Positions 43,783-52,121 of a stretch of DNA of 64,000 nt are shown here, piece after piece (the stretch's first letter is position 1; each line of letters begins with the position of its first letter). The notes beneath the pieces were generated by a model that was not told where the DNA came from, searched no databases, and worked only from the letters and a program-made list of their open reading frames with translations. Made by a program: the position numbers and the translations under genes. The DNA comes from an uncultured Planctomycetaceae bacterium (lineage in GTDB: Bacteria; Planctomycetota; Planctomycetia; Pirellulales; Thermoguttaceae): contig CAMJTU010000001.1 in assembly GCA_946408825.1 (NCBI GenBank), positions 1 through 64,000 on the forward strand, given 5' to 3'.

Positions 43783-44127
43783 TAGCCGAGTCGACTGCCG
43801 GGCGTTTTCTCTTGGCGACTTCATGCGCGACCTCGCGCAGGTTTCGGAGAAAACGACCTTTTGATCAGGGTTTGGTACAATGCCGGTTGCTCTAACTAAA
43901 ATTCATCGCGCTCCGTTGCGCTTCCTGTGCGACGATTTCTAGGTTTTCTTTTTCTCTCTATCTTTTGCTTTTACTCCCGGTTTTTTGAAAAATAAGAAGA
44001 CTGGGGCGGGTGAAGAACCGGCGTTGTCGAAAGAGGACGCATAGCCGCCATATGGCCGGCAAGTTCTCTTAAACGACATCTATGCTATGAGTTAGAATAT
44101 TCTCTTTTTTCTCAAAGGGTTTGCTAT
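43761..44127 (+). other. Long leader or small RNA before the GH2 gene
   Basis: Region between the strong promoter and the beta-galactosidase start, without a coding frame. Two clear stems are visible: TCGGC/GCCGA (43767-43771 with 43785-43789) and a 9-bp stem CGTTTTCTC/GAGAAAACG (43803-43811 with 43847-43855). Further on it is T-rich (43940-43990). A structured regulatory leader or an independent small RNA is possible; it matches no RNA family I can recognise. Confidence 0.35.
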
Positions 44128-47100
44128 ATGAAAAAGGTCTCCCTCTTGCTGTTGGGATTGTCTTTGGCGTTTGCCTTTAACGTTGGCGCTTACGGCGTAA
44201 GTTACGGTCAGAATGCGTCGAACGCCGACACGGTTCAGAATTCGACGGAGTTTGACGTTCGTTGGATCAGCGACCAGCGGGTTACGGGCGTGAAGAAAGA
44301 GCCGGGACACGCCACGTATATTCCTTATTCTTCGCGCGAGGCGCTCACGTCAGACGAATGTTACGACGCGCCGTGGCTCGATTCTAACAGCGATCTTGTT
44401 ATGAATCTCAACGGGACGTGGAAGTTTCGCTGGGTCAAAGGAACGAAAGAAGGTCCCGGTTCTAGCGAATTTCAAGCCGCCGATCTTGACGATTCCGAAT
44501 GGGACGACATTCGCGTCCCGATGAACTGGGAAATGGCGGGCAAGTATAACCTCCCGACCTACAACAACACCGGCTATCCCTTCCACAACCATCCGCCTTA
44601 CGCGACGGAAGGTTACGAAGAGCACGGGATCGTCGATCACAACGCGACGGGCTTCTATCGCCGGACGTTCGATTTGCCGAAAGAATGGTCGAACAAGGAG
44701 GTCTTCGTCCATTTCGACGGCGTTTACAGCTGCTGCGTCGTTTGGGTCAACGGGCAGTTTTGCGGTTATTCTCAAGGCTCCAACAACGACGCGGAATTTG
44801 ACGTCACCTCTGCGGTCAAGCCGGGCAAAAACCAGCTTTCGGTCCGCGTCTACCGTTGGTGCGACGGTTCGTATCTCGAGGGACAGGATATGTGGCGCCT
44901 GAGCGGCATTCACCGCGACGTCTATCTCGTCGCGAAGCCGAAGACGTTTATACGCGACCATTATCTGACGGTCGCCGAGCAGAGCGACGACGCGACGACG
45001 GGACGGCTTCAAGCGGTCGTAACCCTCGACAACCGTAGCGACGCCGATTCTGTCAAGACGGCGCGCATAGAACTGATCGACGCCGACGGCGCCGTCGTGG
45101 CGACGGACGAAAAGACTGTTTCCGTTAAACGCGCCAGCGCCGGAAACGTTACGCTCTCGACTCCAAATCTTTCAAACCTTGCTCCGTGGAGCGCGGATCG
45201 ACCGTATCTTTATACCGTGATCGTCTCGCAGCGCGACCAGTCTGGCAACGAAGAAATGGTCTTCGCGACGAAATACGGGTTCCGCAAGATCGACGTCGTG
45301 AACAGGGGCGACGACCATTATTACACCGTCAACGGCAAGCGCATTTTCTTCAAGGGCGCCGATATTCACGACGCGCATCCGCTTTACGGTCGTTACGTCG
45401 ACGTCGAAACAATGCTCAAAGACGTCGCGCTGATGAAGCAGGCGAACCTCAACATGGTTCGAACGAGTCATTATCCTCGCTCCCCGCGCATGTATACGAT
45501 TTTCGACGCCTTCGGAATCTACGTTATGGAGGAGGCGGACCTCGAATGTCACGGGAACCAAGGGCTCACGCGCGATCGGAACTGGACCGACGCGTTTGTC
45601 GACCGCAACGCGCGGATGGTTCTGCGCGACCGCAACCACCCGAGCGTCGCGTTTTGGTCGCTCGGCAACGAGAACGGAAACGGCGACAATATGCGTCGAT
45701 GCTACGACGCGGTCAAGCGTCTCGATTCCCGTTTCGTCCATTGTCACGGCGAAGACTCCGCGTCGGATATGTATTCTGAAATGTATACCAGCGTCGGGTC
45801 GGCGAGGAATCAACAGCGCGGTCGCAACGGCAAGCCGTTCTTTATCTGCGAATACGCGCACGCGATGGGACAGGCGGTCGGCAACCTTGTCGATTACTGG
45901 CAGGTGATCGAGAACAGTTCCGGTATCGTCGGCGCGTGCATCTGGGACTGGGTCGATCAGGCGATCTACGATCCGGCGCGCATCCGCGACGGCAAACTCG
46001 TCGACGCCGACGGGTTCCACGCTTGGACCGGCGGCTACGATTACGACCCGTGGTTCGACCGCCACAACAACAACGACAAAGCCTTCCAAGGCAACTATCT
46101 GAACAACGGAATCGTCACGCCCGACCGCGCCTTTACCGCCAAGCTGACCGAGGTCAAGAAGGTTTATCAGCACGTCGATTTCACCCTGAACGGCGACGTC
46201 CTGACGATTCGCAACAAATACCCCTTCGTGAACCTTGGCGACCTCTTCTACCTTGACTACGTCGTTCGTAAAGACGGCGTCGACGTCGAGGAGGGGCGCA
46301 TGAACGTCGACGTTCCCGCCGGCAAATCCGCCGACTATACGCTCAAGCTCAAGACGAAGACGGACGGCGACGCGGAGTATACGCTTCTCACAGGGCTTTG
46401 TCTGAAAGAGAAGCAGCTCTGGGCGGACGCGGGGTACCGTCTCGCCGACGAGCAGTTTATTCTGAAGGAACGCGGCGCGCTGCCTCCCGTCGAAGCGGAA
46501 GGCGCGCTGTACGTCAAGGATAACGTCGTTTTCGGTAAAGATTTCACCGTTCGTTTCAATAAAGACGGCGCGATCGCTTCTTACGTCTATAAAGGCGTCG
46601 AACTCCTTGCCGGAGCGCCCGAATACAACGACTTCAGCCGCATCGACAACGACACGGAAGGAAAGCAGGCGCGTCGCGACGTTAACGACGGCGACGGCGG
46701 CTACAATTACGCCGACCCGCAGATCAGAAATCACGAGATCGTCGAACCGCTGACGCTTCAGGGGAACAAAGCGACGCTTACAATGCGCGCGACGGGTGAA
46801 AAAACGAATTATTCCGTCGCTTACGTCGTGTACGCCAACGGCGTCGTCGAGATGAAGGCGACCTTCGAACCGCAGCGTCGCGGACTTCGACGGCTCGGAC
46901 TGGGAATGCGGTTTGCGCCGGGATTCGACAATATCGAGTATTACGCGCGCGGACCGCAGACGAACTATCGCGACCGTCAGACCGGCTCCTACCTCGGACG
47001 TTATGCGACGTCGGTTCGCGATATGGTCGACGAAAACATCCACCCGCAGACCTACGGCGACCGCCAAGACCTTCGCGATCTGCTCCTTATCAATAATCTT

Positions 47101-48342
47101 ACGCCCGTCAATCTACGCGTCCAGACCGAGGGCGTGGTTAGCTTCTCCGTTTCGCATTTCGACGAATTGGAATGGGATCATGACCTTCATTACACGCGGT
47201 TGCACTGGTCTGATTTGACGAAGCGTCCCGAGCTTTTCGCGCATTTCGACTACTGGCGTCGCGGGATCGGCAACAACAGCTGTTTTTCCGACTGCTGTCT
47301 ACCGAAGTACGAAACGCCGTATCCGGGTAATTATCAGGGCGCGGACGAGCTGAGCTACAAGCTTCGGTTTACGCCGATTTCGACCGATATTCCGACCGTG
47401 AAAAACGACTCCGGACTCGAGAAGTTCGATTTCCTCTACGCCGGCGAACGCCCGGAACATAAGATGTTTATCGTCAAGGACGGACGCGTCGTTTGGCGTT
47501 ATGACGATCCCGAAGGACGCGGCGAGATTTCCGACGCGATTCTTCTCTCCGACGGGCATATTCTCATGGCGCATCAGTACGGAATCCGCGAGATCGTCCC
47601 CGATTTGAATACGGAGGACGGATATTCCGTCGTCTGGAAGATGGACGCCCCCAACGGTTACGAGATTCACAGCCTCCAGCCGATTGGAACGGACAAGATT
47701 CTCTACGTTCAATGCGGTCGTCCGTTCGAGGCGGTCGTGATGGAGATTCCGTCGATGAAGGAACTCAAGCGCATTCCGCTTCCCTTTAGAGACGGCGGTT
47801 CCCACGGGCAGATGCGCAATATTCGTCTCACGAAAGACGGGACAATGCTCCTCGGTTCCTTTGAATACAACGCCGCGATTGAGTTCGATTCCAACGGCAA
47901 GGAACTCCGACGTTGGGAATGTCCCGGCGCGTGGGGCGTTGAAGAGCTCGAAAACGGCAATATCCTCGTCGCGAGCAACCGCGGTTTCGTGCGCGAATTT
48001 ACCCGCGACGGCGAAAAGGTTTGGGAATTCGACTGGAAAAAACAGGGACCGCCCGCGTTCGTCAAGGTCGACGGCGCTTTCCGTTCCAACGTGAGCGGAC
48101 AGAAGGCGCATCGGCTCCCGAACGGCGACACGGTAATCACCAACTGGCAGAATCTCTGGAGCCGCGAACTCTCCGATCCGATCGTCCCCGCGATTCAAGC
48201 GATCGAAACGACGCCCGACGGCGACGTCGTATGGAAACTCTCCGCTTGGGACGCGCCCGCCGATTTGGGACCGTCTACCACGATCCAGTTCCTTAACGAG
48301 CCGGTCGATCGCACGAAATTGCGTTTCGGCGAGTTCAAATGA
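44128..48342 (+). CDS. Secreted GH2 beta-galactosidase fused to a putative beta-propeller
   Basis: 1404 residues with a signal peptide (MKKVSLLLLGLSLAF to YGQ). Residues about 80-1075 form a LacZ-type GH2 enzyme: sugar-binding domain (GYPFHNHPP, GFYRRTFDLP), Ig-like domain, TIM barrel with KGADIHDAHPLYGR, the acid/base Glu in GNENGNG (E515) and the nucleophile Glu in FICEYAHAMG (E575), then the large C-terminal domain (GLGMRFAPG, YYARGPQTNYRDR). From about residue 1094 a second part begins (FLYAGERPEHKMFIVKDG) with repeating blades such as DAILLSDGHILMAHQYG and GVEELENGNILVASNRG, like a PQQ/arylsulfotransferase-type propeller. The fusion is in one open frame. It probably hydrolyses beta-galactosides outside the cytoplasm. 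Confidence 0.92.
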   Translation: MKKVSLLLLGLSLAFAFNVGAYGVSYGQNASNADTVQNSTEFDVRWISDQRVTGVKKEPGHATYIPYSSREALTSDECYDAPWLDSNSDLVMNLNGTWKFRWVKGTKEGPGSSEFQAADLDDSEWDDIRVPMNWEMAGKYNLPTYNNTGYPFHNHPPYATEGYEEHGIVDHNATGFYRRTFDLPKEWSNKEVFVHFDGVYSCCVVWVNGQFCGYSQGSNNDAEFDVTSAVKPGKNQLSVRVYRWCDGSYLEGQDMWRLSGIHRDVYLVAKPKTFIRDHYLTVAEQSDDATTGRLQAVVTLDNRSDADSVKTARIELIDADGAVVATDEKTVSVKRASAGNVTLSTPNLSNLAPWSADRPYLYTVIVSQRDQSGNEEMVFATKYGFRKIDVVNRGDDHYYTVNGKRIFFKGADIHDAHPLYGRYVDVETMLKDVALMKQANLNMVRTSHYPRSPRMYTIFDAFGIYVMEEADLECHGNQGLTRDRNWTDAFVDRNARMVLRDRNHPSVAFWSLGNENGNGDNMRRCYDAVKRLDSRFVHCHGEDSASDMYSEMYTSVGSARNQQRGRNGKPFFICEYAHAMGQAVGNLVDYWQVIENSSGIVGACIWDWVDQAIYDPARIRDGKLVDADGFHAWTGGYDYDPWFDRHNNNDKAFQGNYLNNGIVTPDRAFTAKLTEVKKVYQHVDFTLNGDVLTIRNKYPFVNLGDLFYLDYVVRKDGVDVEEGRMNVDVPAGKSADYTLKLKTKTDGDAEYTLLTGLCLKEKQLWADAGYRLADEQFILKERGALPPVEAEGALYVKDNVVFGKDFTVRFNKDGAIASYVYKGVELLAGAPEYNDFSRIDNDTEGKQARRDVNDGDGGYNYADPQIRNHEIVEPLTLQGNKATLTMRATGEKTNYSVAYVVYANGVVEMKATFEPQRRGLRRLGLGMRFAPGFDNIEYYARGPQTNYRDRQTGSYLGRYATSVRDMVDENIHPQTYGDRQDLRDLLLINNLTPVNLRVQTEGVVSFSVSHFDELEWDHDLHYTRLHWSDLTKRPELFAHFDYWRRGIGNNSCFSDCCLPKYETPYPGNYQGADELSYKLRFTPISTDIPTVKNDSGLEKFDFLYAGERPEHKMFIVKDGRVVWRYDDPEGRGEISDAILLSDGHILMAHQYGIREIVPDLNTEDGYSVVWKMDAPNGYEIHSLQPIGTDKILYVQCGRPFEAVVMEIPSMKELKRIPLPFRDGGSHGQMRNIRLTKDGTMLLGSFEYNAAIEFDSNGKELRRWECPGAWGVEELENGNILVASNRGFVREFTRDGEKVWEFDWKKQGPPAFVKVDGAFRSNVSGQKAHRLPNGDTVITNWQNLWSRELSDPIVPAIQAIETTPDGDVVWKLSAWDAPADLGPSTTIQFLNEPVDRTKLRFGEFK

Positions 48343-48420
48343 CGCGGTAATTCGTCTCGCGGCGTTCTGAACGACGGTCGTTGTTCTGGACGCCGCGCGA
48401 CAGACCTGTTATTCTTTTGG

Positions 48421-48454
48421 AAAACCGACCGCGCTTGCGTCGCCGTCGGTTTTT
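48421..48454 (+). terminator. Intrinsic terminator after the GH2 gene
   Basis: AAAACCGAC and GTCGGTTTTT form a stem around a 15-base loop and end in a T-run. Confidence 0.85.
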
Positions 48455-48509
48455 CGATTTTCCCTAGACGACGTTCAAATTTCCTTTTACATAACGAGAT
48501 AACGAAACG

Positions 48510-49475
48510 ATGGATTTAAAAGAACCCTATGTAGCCGCCCCCGATCGATACGACGTCGGCGATAAAATGTTTCGTCGGTGCGGACGCTCCGGCGTGTTGT
48601 TGCCGAAGATCAGCCTTGGCTTTTGGAAGAATTTCGGTTATGCGGCGCCGTATGAGCGGAGTCGCGCGATCGCCCGATACGCTTTCGATCATGGGATCGT
48701 GCATTTTGACCTCGCGAACAACTACGGACCTCCCTACGGAACGGGGGAAGAGACGTTTGGACGGCTGATGGACGACGATTTTCGACCGTATCGCGACGAA
48801 CTGTTCATTTCCACGAAAGCGGGCTACGACATGTGGCCGGGTCCTTACGGGAACTGGGGCTCGAGGAAATATCTTATTTCCAGTCTCGACCAGAGCCTAC
48901 GACGCATGCGTCTCGATTACGTGGATCTGTTCTACAGCCATCGTTTCGATCCAAATACGCCGCTGGAGGAGACGCTCCAAGCGCTTGTGGACGTCGTCAA
49001 GCGGGGGAAAGCGCTGTACGTCGGCATAAGCCGCTGGCCGCTGCAAGCGTTGCAGTTTGCGGAGAAATATCTTCGCGACCGCGACGTTCCGTTACTAATC
49101 TATCAGGATCGCGTCAATCTTCTCGATCACGCGCCGATCGAAGAGGGAAAGCTCGACTTCTGCCGCGACAACGGAATCGGCTTCGTCAGTTTCTCGCCGC
49201 TGGCGCAAGGACTGCTGACGGATCGCTATTTGAATGGAATCGCCGAGGACAGCCGCATGGCGCTCAACTTCTCCCTGAAACGAAGCGCGCTCACTCCCGA
49301 ACTCCTCGAGGAATTGCAGGACCTGAACCGTCAGGCGGCGGAGCGCGGCGAGACGCTTGCGGAGTCGGCGCTCGCTTGGGTCTTGGAACAGCCCGGCGTT
49401 ACGAGCGTCATCGTCGGCGTCAGCCGCGTCGAACAGCTCGCCGTCGATCTCAAGGCGATCGCCAAAACATCGTGA
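48510..49475 (+). CDS. Aldo/keto reductase, YghZ/Gpr-like
   Basis: 321 residues, NADPH-dependent TIM-barrel reductase. The segment GITHFD-like HGIVHFDLANNYGPPYGTGE (cofactor and catalytic Asp/Tyr region) and the Lys in FISTKAGYDMWPGPYG match the L-glyceraldehyde-3-phosphate reductase (YghZ) group; the catalytic His is in FYSHRFD. Slightly shorter than YghZ. It is followed by a terminator and then the TetR gene, so it may be an associated but separately expressed gene. Confidence 0.88.
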   Translation: MDLKEPYVAAPDRYDVGDKMFRRCGRSGVLLPKISLGFWKNFGYAAPYERSRAIARYAFDHGIVHFDLANNYGPPYGTGEETFGRLMDDDFRPYRDELFISTKAGYDMWPGPYGNWGSRKYLISSLDQSLRRMRLDYVDLFYSHRFDPNTPLEETLQALVDVVKRGKALYVGISRWPLQALQFAEKYLRDRDVPLLIYQDRVNLLDHAPIEEGKLDFCRDNGIGFVSFSPLAQGLLTDRYLNGIAEDSRMALNFSLKRSALTPELLEELQDLNRQAAERGETLAESALAWVLEQPGVTSVIVGVSRVEQLAVDLKAIAKTS

Positions 49476-49497
49476 CGACGCGCTGACAAAAGCGACG

Positions 49498-49537
49498 AAA
49501 ACGCCGACGGACGTCATGCGTCGTTCGTCGGCGTTTT
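49498..49537 (+). terminator. Intrinsic terminator after the aldo/keto reductase
   Basis: AAAACGCCGACG and CGTCGGCGTTTT form a 12-bp stem ending in a T-run; a further T-run follows at 49551-49556. Confidence 0.88.
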
Positions 49538-49600
49538 TGTTTCGTCGCGGTTTTTTGACGACGTCCTTGTTTTTATGAAAAAGTATTTACGAAAAAACCA

Positions 49601-49651
49601 TTGACACGGCGTCAACGACGGACTATAATGACGCTGTTGACGCCGTGTCAA
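49601..49651 (+). promoter_or_regulatory. Promoter and palindromic operator of the TetR gene
   Basis: TTGACA (49601-49606), 17-base spacer, TATAAT (49624-49629). The -35 is part of TTGACACGGCGTCAA (49601-49615), and its exact reverse complement TTGACGCCGTGTCAA lies at 49637-49651 near the expected start of transcription. The two 15-mers flank the -10 box, as expected of an autorepressing TetR operator. Confidence 0.88.
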
Positions 49652-49679
49652 CGAACGGACAGACCTAGAAGGAGACGTT

Positions 49680-50330
49680 ATGATTAAAGGAACGCCGGAG
49701 TTGCTGGCGGAACGCCGCGAGGAAATCGTCAACGTTTGTGAAAAACTCTATAAGACGATGAGCTTCAAGGAGATTACTCTCAAAGAGATTGGCAAGGCGG
49801 CGCCTTTTTCGCGACCGACGATCTACAATTATTTTCAGTCGAAAGAAGAAATCTTTCTGGCGCTCTTTGAGAGGGAATACGACCGCTGGAGCGACGCGCT
49901 CGCCGCGATTTTGAACGAGCATGACGTCCTTTCGCCGGAAGGACTTTCGGAAGCGATCGCCGAATCTCTCGCTAACCGCGAACAACTCTTGAAGTTGCTT
50001 TCGATGAACAACTACGATATGGAAGCGAACAGCCGCCTTGAGAGGCTGACGTCTTTCAAAAGAGCTTACGGCAAATCGATCCAACTCCTGCGCGAACTTC
50101 TGAAAAAATTCTGTCCCGAGACGACCGACGCGGAGATTCAGAAGATCGTCTATGTCTTCCTTCCGTTCATGTTTGGCGTCTATCCCTACGCCGCCGTTAC
50201 GGAAAAACAGAAGGCGGCGATGAAAGAGGCGGGCGTCGACTATGCGAGTCGGTCTATTTACGAGATTACCTATGACTGCCTGATCCGACTTCTTGGAAGT
50301 CGACAACGAGGCGAAAAGGAGATGAAATAA
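49680..50330 (+). CDS. TetR-family transcriptional repressor
   Basis: 216 residues. N-terminal TetR helix-turn-helix (ITLKEIGKAAPFSRPTIYNY, FQSKEEIFLALF) followed by a helical ligand domain. GAAGGAGACG precedes the ATG. It has its own promoter with a perfect inverted repeat, so autoregulation is very likely. The genes downstream (flavodoxin, DUF4405) are plausible targets, but no copy of the operator was seen before them. Confidence 0.92.
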   Translation: MIKGTPELLAERREEIVNVCEKLYKTMSFKEITLKEIGKAAPFSRPTIYNYFQSKEEIFLALFEREYDRWSDALAAILNEHDVLSPEGLSEAIAESLANREQLLKLLSMNNYDMEANSRLERLTSFKRAYGKSIQLLRELLKKFCPETTDAEIQKIVYVFLPFMFGVYPYAAVTEKQKAAMKEAGVDYASRSIYEITYDCLIRLLGSRQRGEKEMK

Positions 50331-50560
50331 CGAGTAAGAAAAACTTTGGCGCGACGCTCGCCCTTTACCACTGTCTCGCCGCGCACAGTCATCTGACGGT
50401 TTCCCTCGTTCAAGCGCATTATATCAACAAGGGAATCCGCGAGACGGGAAAACGCTCCGTCAATATCGTCGTCGCGAAGAAACAGCGCTTTGACCCAACC
50501 CGAAATACGACGGTATACGAGAGCAAATCTACGTGGAGAACGCGCGAAATTTGCTCTTGA
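50327..50560 (+). pseudogene. Coding remnant of unknown origin
   Basis: A frame overlapping the TetR stop reads ITSKKNFGATLALYHCLAAH, SHLTVSLVQAHYINKGIRET and GKRSVNIVVAKKQRFD, ending at 50560. It looks like real protein sequence (balanced composition, no low complexity) but has no start codon or ribosome site and is too short for a domain I recognise. Probably a piece of a deleted gene between tetR and the flavodoxin gene. Confidence 0.35.
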
Positions 50561-50702
50561 AACACGGCGACTTTACGGCAAAATAACGGACGGCGCTCAA
50601 ACTGCTTTGAGTCGGACGAAAACGACGGCGGGCGTTCGGCGCTGAAACGTTTAATAACACTGTAACTTGACTCGACGAAAGATATAACCGAAAGGATAAA
50701 CC

Positions 50703-51347
50703 ATGGAAAAAGCGATAGCGATCCTCTTTCCTCTTCTGCTGATCGTCGGACTTGTCGGCTGTTCCGGCGGTAAGACGTCTGATTCCGCCGGCGCCGGCGC
50801 GACGACGGGCGGATCGTCGGCGACGTCGGAAGGTTCGGCGGACGCGGTTCAAACAGGGGCCGGTCAAGACGGTCAAAAAGTTTTGGTCGTCTATTTCTCG
50901 GCGACCGGCACGACGAAAGGCGTCGCCGAAAAGATCGCGGCGATTGAAAACGCCGAGCTTTATGAAATCAAGGCCGCGCAGGAGTATTCGACCGCCGACC
51001 TCGACTGGAACGACGAGAAAAGCCGAACGACTTTGGAACAGAAAGATAAGAAAGTCCGCCCGGCGATCGGAAGCGAACCGCTTTCTCTCGAGGGATACTC
51101 TAAAATCTACGTCGGCTTTCCTATCTGGTGGGGCGAAGAGCCGCGCATCCTGGATACCTTTGTGGAAAGCTATGAATTTGACGGGATTACGATGATCCCG
51201 TTCTGCACGTCCGGGAGCAGCGACGTCGGCAGAAGCGATAAGAATCTTGCCGAACGCGCGGGAAGCGGCGACTGGCGCAAAGGCCAGCGGTTCGGAGGAA
51301 ACGTGTCGGACGATAAACTCCGCGCTTGGATCGACGGGTTGAAATGA
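50703..51347 (+). CDS. Flavodoxin-like lipoprotein
   Basis: 214 residues. Leader ends in lipobox LVGC (residue ~20), then a Gly/Ser/Thr-rich linker to about residue 58, then a flavodoxin fold: VVYFSATGTTKGVAEKIA is the FMN phosphate loop, VGFPIWWGEEPRI and PFCTSGSSDVGRS are the flavin-ring loops. It should be membrane-anchored outside the cytoplasm and carry electrons. AAAGGA precedes the ATG. The DUF4405 gene starts 20 bases after its stop, suggesting one transcript and an electron-transfer pair. Confidence 0.88.
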   Translation: MEKAIAILFPLLLIVGLVGCSGGKTSDSAGAGATTGGSSATSEGSADAVQTGAGQDGQKVLVVYFSATGTTKGVAEKIAAIENAELYEIKAAQEYSTADLDWNDEKSRTTLEQKDKKVRPAIGSEPLSLEGYSKIYVGFPIWWGEEPRILDTFVESYEFDGITMIPFCTSGSSDVGRSDKNLAERAGSGDWRKGQRFGGNVSDDKLRAWIDGLK

Positions 51348-51367
51348 AAGTCGGGGGAGGGCGGTTC

Positions 51368-52114
51368 ATGCAAGGCAAAGGGAAAAATATCGTCAAGAAG
51401 GTCGTCGACGTCTGCATGACCGTCCTCCTGCTTTTCCTGATCGCGTATCAGGTTACCGGGGAGAAATGGCACGAATGGCTCGGCGTCGCGACGGTCGTCG
51501 TTTTCGTTTTGCACCATGTTCTCAATCGCAAATGGACGACTTCCCTTTTTAAGGGGAAGTATAACGCCTATCGCGTCGTTACGGTCTTTGCGACAGCGCT
51601 TCTGCTGACGTCCGTCGTTCTGACGGCGCTCTGCGGCATGGCGATGAGCGCCCATGCGACCCCGTTCTTGTATGGATTCCTGCCCGCCTCTTTCGCGCGG
51701 CGTTATCACCTCGCCATGTCCTTCTGGACTTTTATCCTCGTCGGACTGCATCTAGGCTTGCACGTTCCGACGTTGACGGCGGGGTTCCGATGGAACGGCA
51801 AGGTCAAAACGACTCTTGCGGCGATCTTTGCCGTTCTGTCCGGCGTCGGGTTTTGGCTTTTTGTCAAGAATCGCATTCCGGAATATATTTTCTTCCGCAT
51901 GCATTTTGCGTTTCTCGACTATGAAAAACCCGCCGTTCTCGTCTTCGCCGAAAACCTCGCGATCCTTACCGCGTTTACGTTCCTCGGCGCTTCTTGCGCT
52001 TCAATCGTTAAGCCGTCTAAGAACGCCGACGACGGCGGAAAACGCAAGAAGGCGACGACTGCGATTTTCGTTGTCGTCGCGATTCTGATCGGCGTCGCGC
52101 TGACGTTACGCTGA
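51368..52114 (+). CDS. DUF4405 membrane protein (cytochrome b561-like)
   Basis: 248 residues with about six membrane helices. Family DUF4405 proteins resemble haem-binding b-type cytochromes; candidate haem ligands are in WHEWLG, LHHVLN, RYHLAMSFW and LHLGLHVP. GGGAGG seven bases upstream supports the start at 51368. It follows the flavodoxin lipoprotein gene and would pass electrons across the membrane to it. The last residues form a helix and a short basic loop. Confidence 0.8.
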   Translation: MQGKGKNIVKKVVDVCMTVLLLFLIAYQVTGEKWHEWLGVATVVVFVLHHVLNRKWTTSLFKGKYNAYRVVTVFATALLLTSVVLTALCGMAMSAHATPFLYGFLPASFARRYHLAMSFWTFILVGLHLGLHVPTLTAGFRWNGKVKTTLAAIFAVLSGVGFWLFVKNRIPEYIFFRMHFAFLDYEKPAVLVFAENLAILTAFTFLGASCASIVKPSKNADDGGKRKKATTAIFVVVAILIGVALTLR

Positions 52115-52121
52115 CTTCATG

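Noticed and set aside
43761..43905. Structured region before the GH2 gene considered as 6S, tmRNA, SRP or RNase P RNA
   Set aside because: None of the conserved sequence motifs of these RNAs was found.
45172..47067. Minus-strand open frame opposite the GH2 gene
   Set aside because: Antisense shadow of a clear glycosidase reading frame.
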